Of a DNA stretch of 64,000 nt, positions 62,928-64,000 are shown piece by piece; the stretch's first letter is position 1, and every line of letters starts with the position of its first letter. The stretch covers positions 992,001-1,056,000 of the forward strand of contig NZ_CP119791.1 in NCBI RefSeq assembly GCF_029338295.1, written 5' to 3'. Source of the stretch: Haladaptatus sp. QDMS2 (GTDB taxonomy: Archaea > Halobacteriota > Halobacteria > Halobacteriales > Halococcaceae). The notes below the pieces were generated by a model. The model saw nothing but the letters and a program-made list of their open reading frames with translations. It was not told where the DNA came from and did not search any database. Position numbers and translations under genes: made by a program.

Positions 62928-64000
62928 ATGGCATATTCTAACTCCTTCGGCGAAGCGACACGACGGACGGTACTCAAGGCGACTGCGGGTGCACTCGGCG
63001 TCGCGGCGGTTTCGGGGACGGCAGCGGCGAGCGACGGCGAGTACGACCCGTATCAGCCGGAAACGATCGGTAAGTCGAGCGACAACGTCTCGAACGCCGG
63101 CTATCACAGCATGGGAGCCATCGGCTCTGAGAGCACGGCTGGCAGGCCCGAGAACCCCCACTACGGCGGCATCACGGAGGTTCGCGTCCACGGCGACTAC
63201 GCCTTCGTGGGGCTGTTTTCCTCGCGCGACGAAACTGACGGCCGCGGCGTCGCCATCGTCGATATCAGCGACTACAACCGCGCAGAGACGGAGGCCGACT
63301 TGGACCAGGCCGAGATGACGGTCCTCTCGTTCTTCGGCAACCAGAATCCGGGGACGGCCATCATGGACGTGAAGGTCTCCGCGGACGGGAACTATCTGTT
63401 CCTCGGCACACAGCCGATTACGGCCCTGTTCGGCGAACTCACCACGAGTACGGACTCGGATGCAGACAGCACGTCCGGGACGAACACCGGCGGCGTCGTC
63501 GCCGTGGACGTAACCGACAAGGGCAATCCCACCATCGCGGGGACGTTCGACGCCTTCACGACGGGAATTCATAATCTGTTTCACCACCGCATTGGCGGAA
63601 ACGACTACGTCTTCGCGTGCAAGGACATCGAGTACGCGGGCGACGCCGGGATGTACGTCTTCGAGTTCCACCGAGACACCGGCCTGCTCGAACTCGTGAA
63701 TCGCTGGACGGTGCCGGAAGAACCAAACACGGACGCCGCGCCGTTCCCGTTCTTCTACTGTCACGACGTGGAAGTGCAAGACGACCCGAAGACGGGGACG
63801 CCAACGGCGTATCTCTCGTACTGGGACGCCGGCCTCCAAGTGCTGGACGTGAGTGACCCGACCAGCATCACGCGCATCGGCCGCTTCGAGATGCGCCAGG
63901 CACACTTCGCGACGCCAGCGCCAGACCTCGTGGACGGAAAGCGCGTCTGCATCGCCAGTCACGAGGAACCGTCGGGTGACTACGACGACGGCATGGAGGA
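62928..64000 (+). CDS. LVIVD-repeat beta-propeller protein, Tat-exported (truncated by window end)
   Basis: The first 357 codons of an exported protein; it runs off the right edge. A Tat signal is clear (TRRTVLKATAGALG, then AAVSGTAAAS). The mature part repeats strand patterns such as VHGDYAFVGLF, GVAIVDISD, GGVVAVDVTD and GLQVLDVSDPTS, the LVIVD-type propeller repeats. A TATA-like CTTTTGG lies about 30 bases before the ATG. Function unknown; propellers often bind ligands or partners outside the cell. Confidence 0.85.
   Translation, partial: MAYSNSFGEATRRTVLKATAGALGVAAVSGTAAASDGEYDPYQPETIGKSSDNVSNAGYHSMGAIGSESTAGRPENPHYGGITEVRVHGDYAFVGLFSSRDETDGRGVAIVDISDYNRAETEADLDQAEMTVLSFFGNQNPGTAIMDVKVSADGNYLFLGTQPITALFGELTTSTDSDADSTSGTNTGGVVAVDVTDKGNPTIAGTFDAFTTGIHNLFHHRIGGNDYVFACKDIEYAGDAGMYVFEFHRDTGLLELVNRWTVPEEPNTDAAPFPFFYCHDVEVQDDPKTGTPTAYLSYWDAGLQVLDVSDPTSITRIGRFEMRQAHFATPAPDLVDGKRVCIASHEEPSGDYDDGME

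Overview
The window is a stretch of haloarchaeal chromosome (class Halobacteria). The evidence is high G+C, strongly acidic predicted proteins, Tat signal peptides and Tat lipoboxes on exported proteins, leaderless starts 25-30 bases after TATA-like boxes, and gene families typical of the group: the regulator TbsP, an HVO_2901-type zinc finger, an amphi-Trp protein, a bacterio-opsin-activator type HTH regulator, a halocyanin-like protein and a form III RuBisCO. The genus cannot be fixed from the sequence. No insertion sequence, CRISPR array, prophage or replication origin was recognised. Genes are dense, and many neighbours overlap by 4 bases.

Layout. 1-3.7 kb: the end of an FAD-linked oxidase, then a minus-strand run of two aspartoacylase-like deacylases around an MFS carrier. 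3.8-9.8 kb: a complete Dpp/Opp-type peptide ABC importer. 9.8-12.6 kb: small haloarchaeal proteins, tRNA-Leu(CAA) with degenerate copies of its 3' end behind it, and a DUF63 membrane protein. 12.6-17.4 kb, minus strand: an E1-like/YcaO protein ending in PxPxP, TbsP, and a large CHAT/caspase-like protein. 17.5-25.2 kb: folate one-carbon genes (glyA, folD) around a lipoprotein, a zinc-dependent oxidoreductase, a split YeeE/YedE sulfur-compound transporter, a DUF1028 protein and a 48-residue protein. 25.2-25.4 kb: a promoter followed by two strong hairpins, the best non-coding RNA candidate. 25.4-30.6 kb: amphi-Trp and PadR proteins, an AI-2E family membrane protein, a DUF4010/MgtC protein, a class III aminotransferase with an unusual Cys cluster, and a zinc finger.

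30.7-34.4 kb: a three-gene ABC-2 exporter in which one permease is fused to a PrsW-like membrane protease domain. 34.4-46.6 kb: aldo/keto reductase, a structured intergenic region, an HTH regulator, a PH-domain membrane pair, CcdA and TlpA divergent from a DUF3179 lipoprotein, a potassium channel with RCK domains, a second ABC-2 exporter and a methyltransferase. 46.6-54.7 kb: a HAD-IIA phosphatase, a PfpI protein, form III RuBisCO, an MFS carrier, an AidB-like acyl-CoA dehydrogenase and small proteins.

54.8-64 kb is a metal region. A DtxR-family regulator with a DtxR-like operator heads a tight operon encoding a two-domain multicopper oxidase, a ZIP permease with an extra extracytoplasmic domain, and a blue-copper lipoprotein. 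An Lrp/TRASH copper regulator, a CopZ chaperone, a methyltransferase and a CopA ATPase follow. The window ends inside an LVIVD-repeat exported protein. I read the operon as a possible oxidase-coupled metal uptake system with copper supply and efflux next to it; this is inference from domain content and order.
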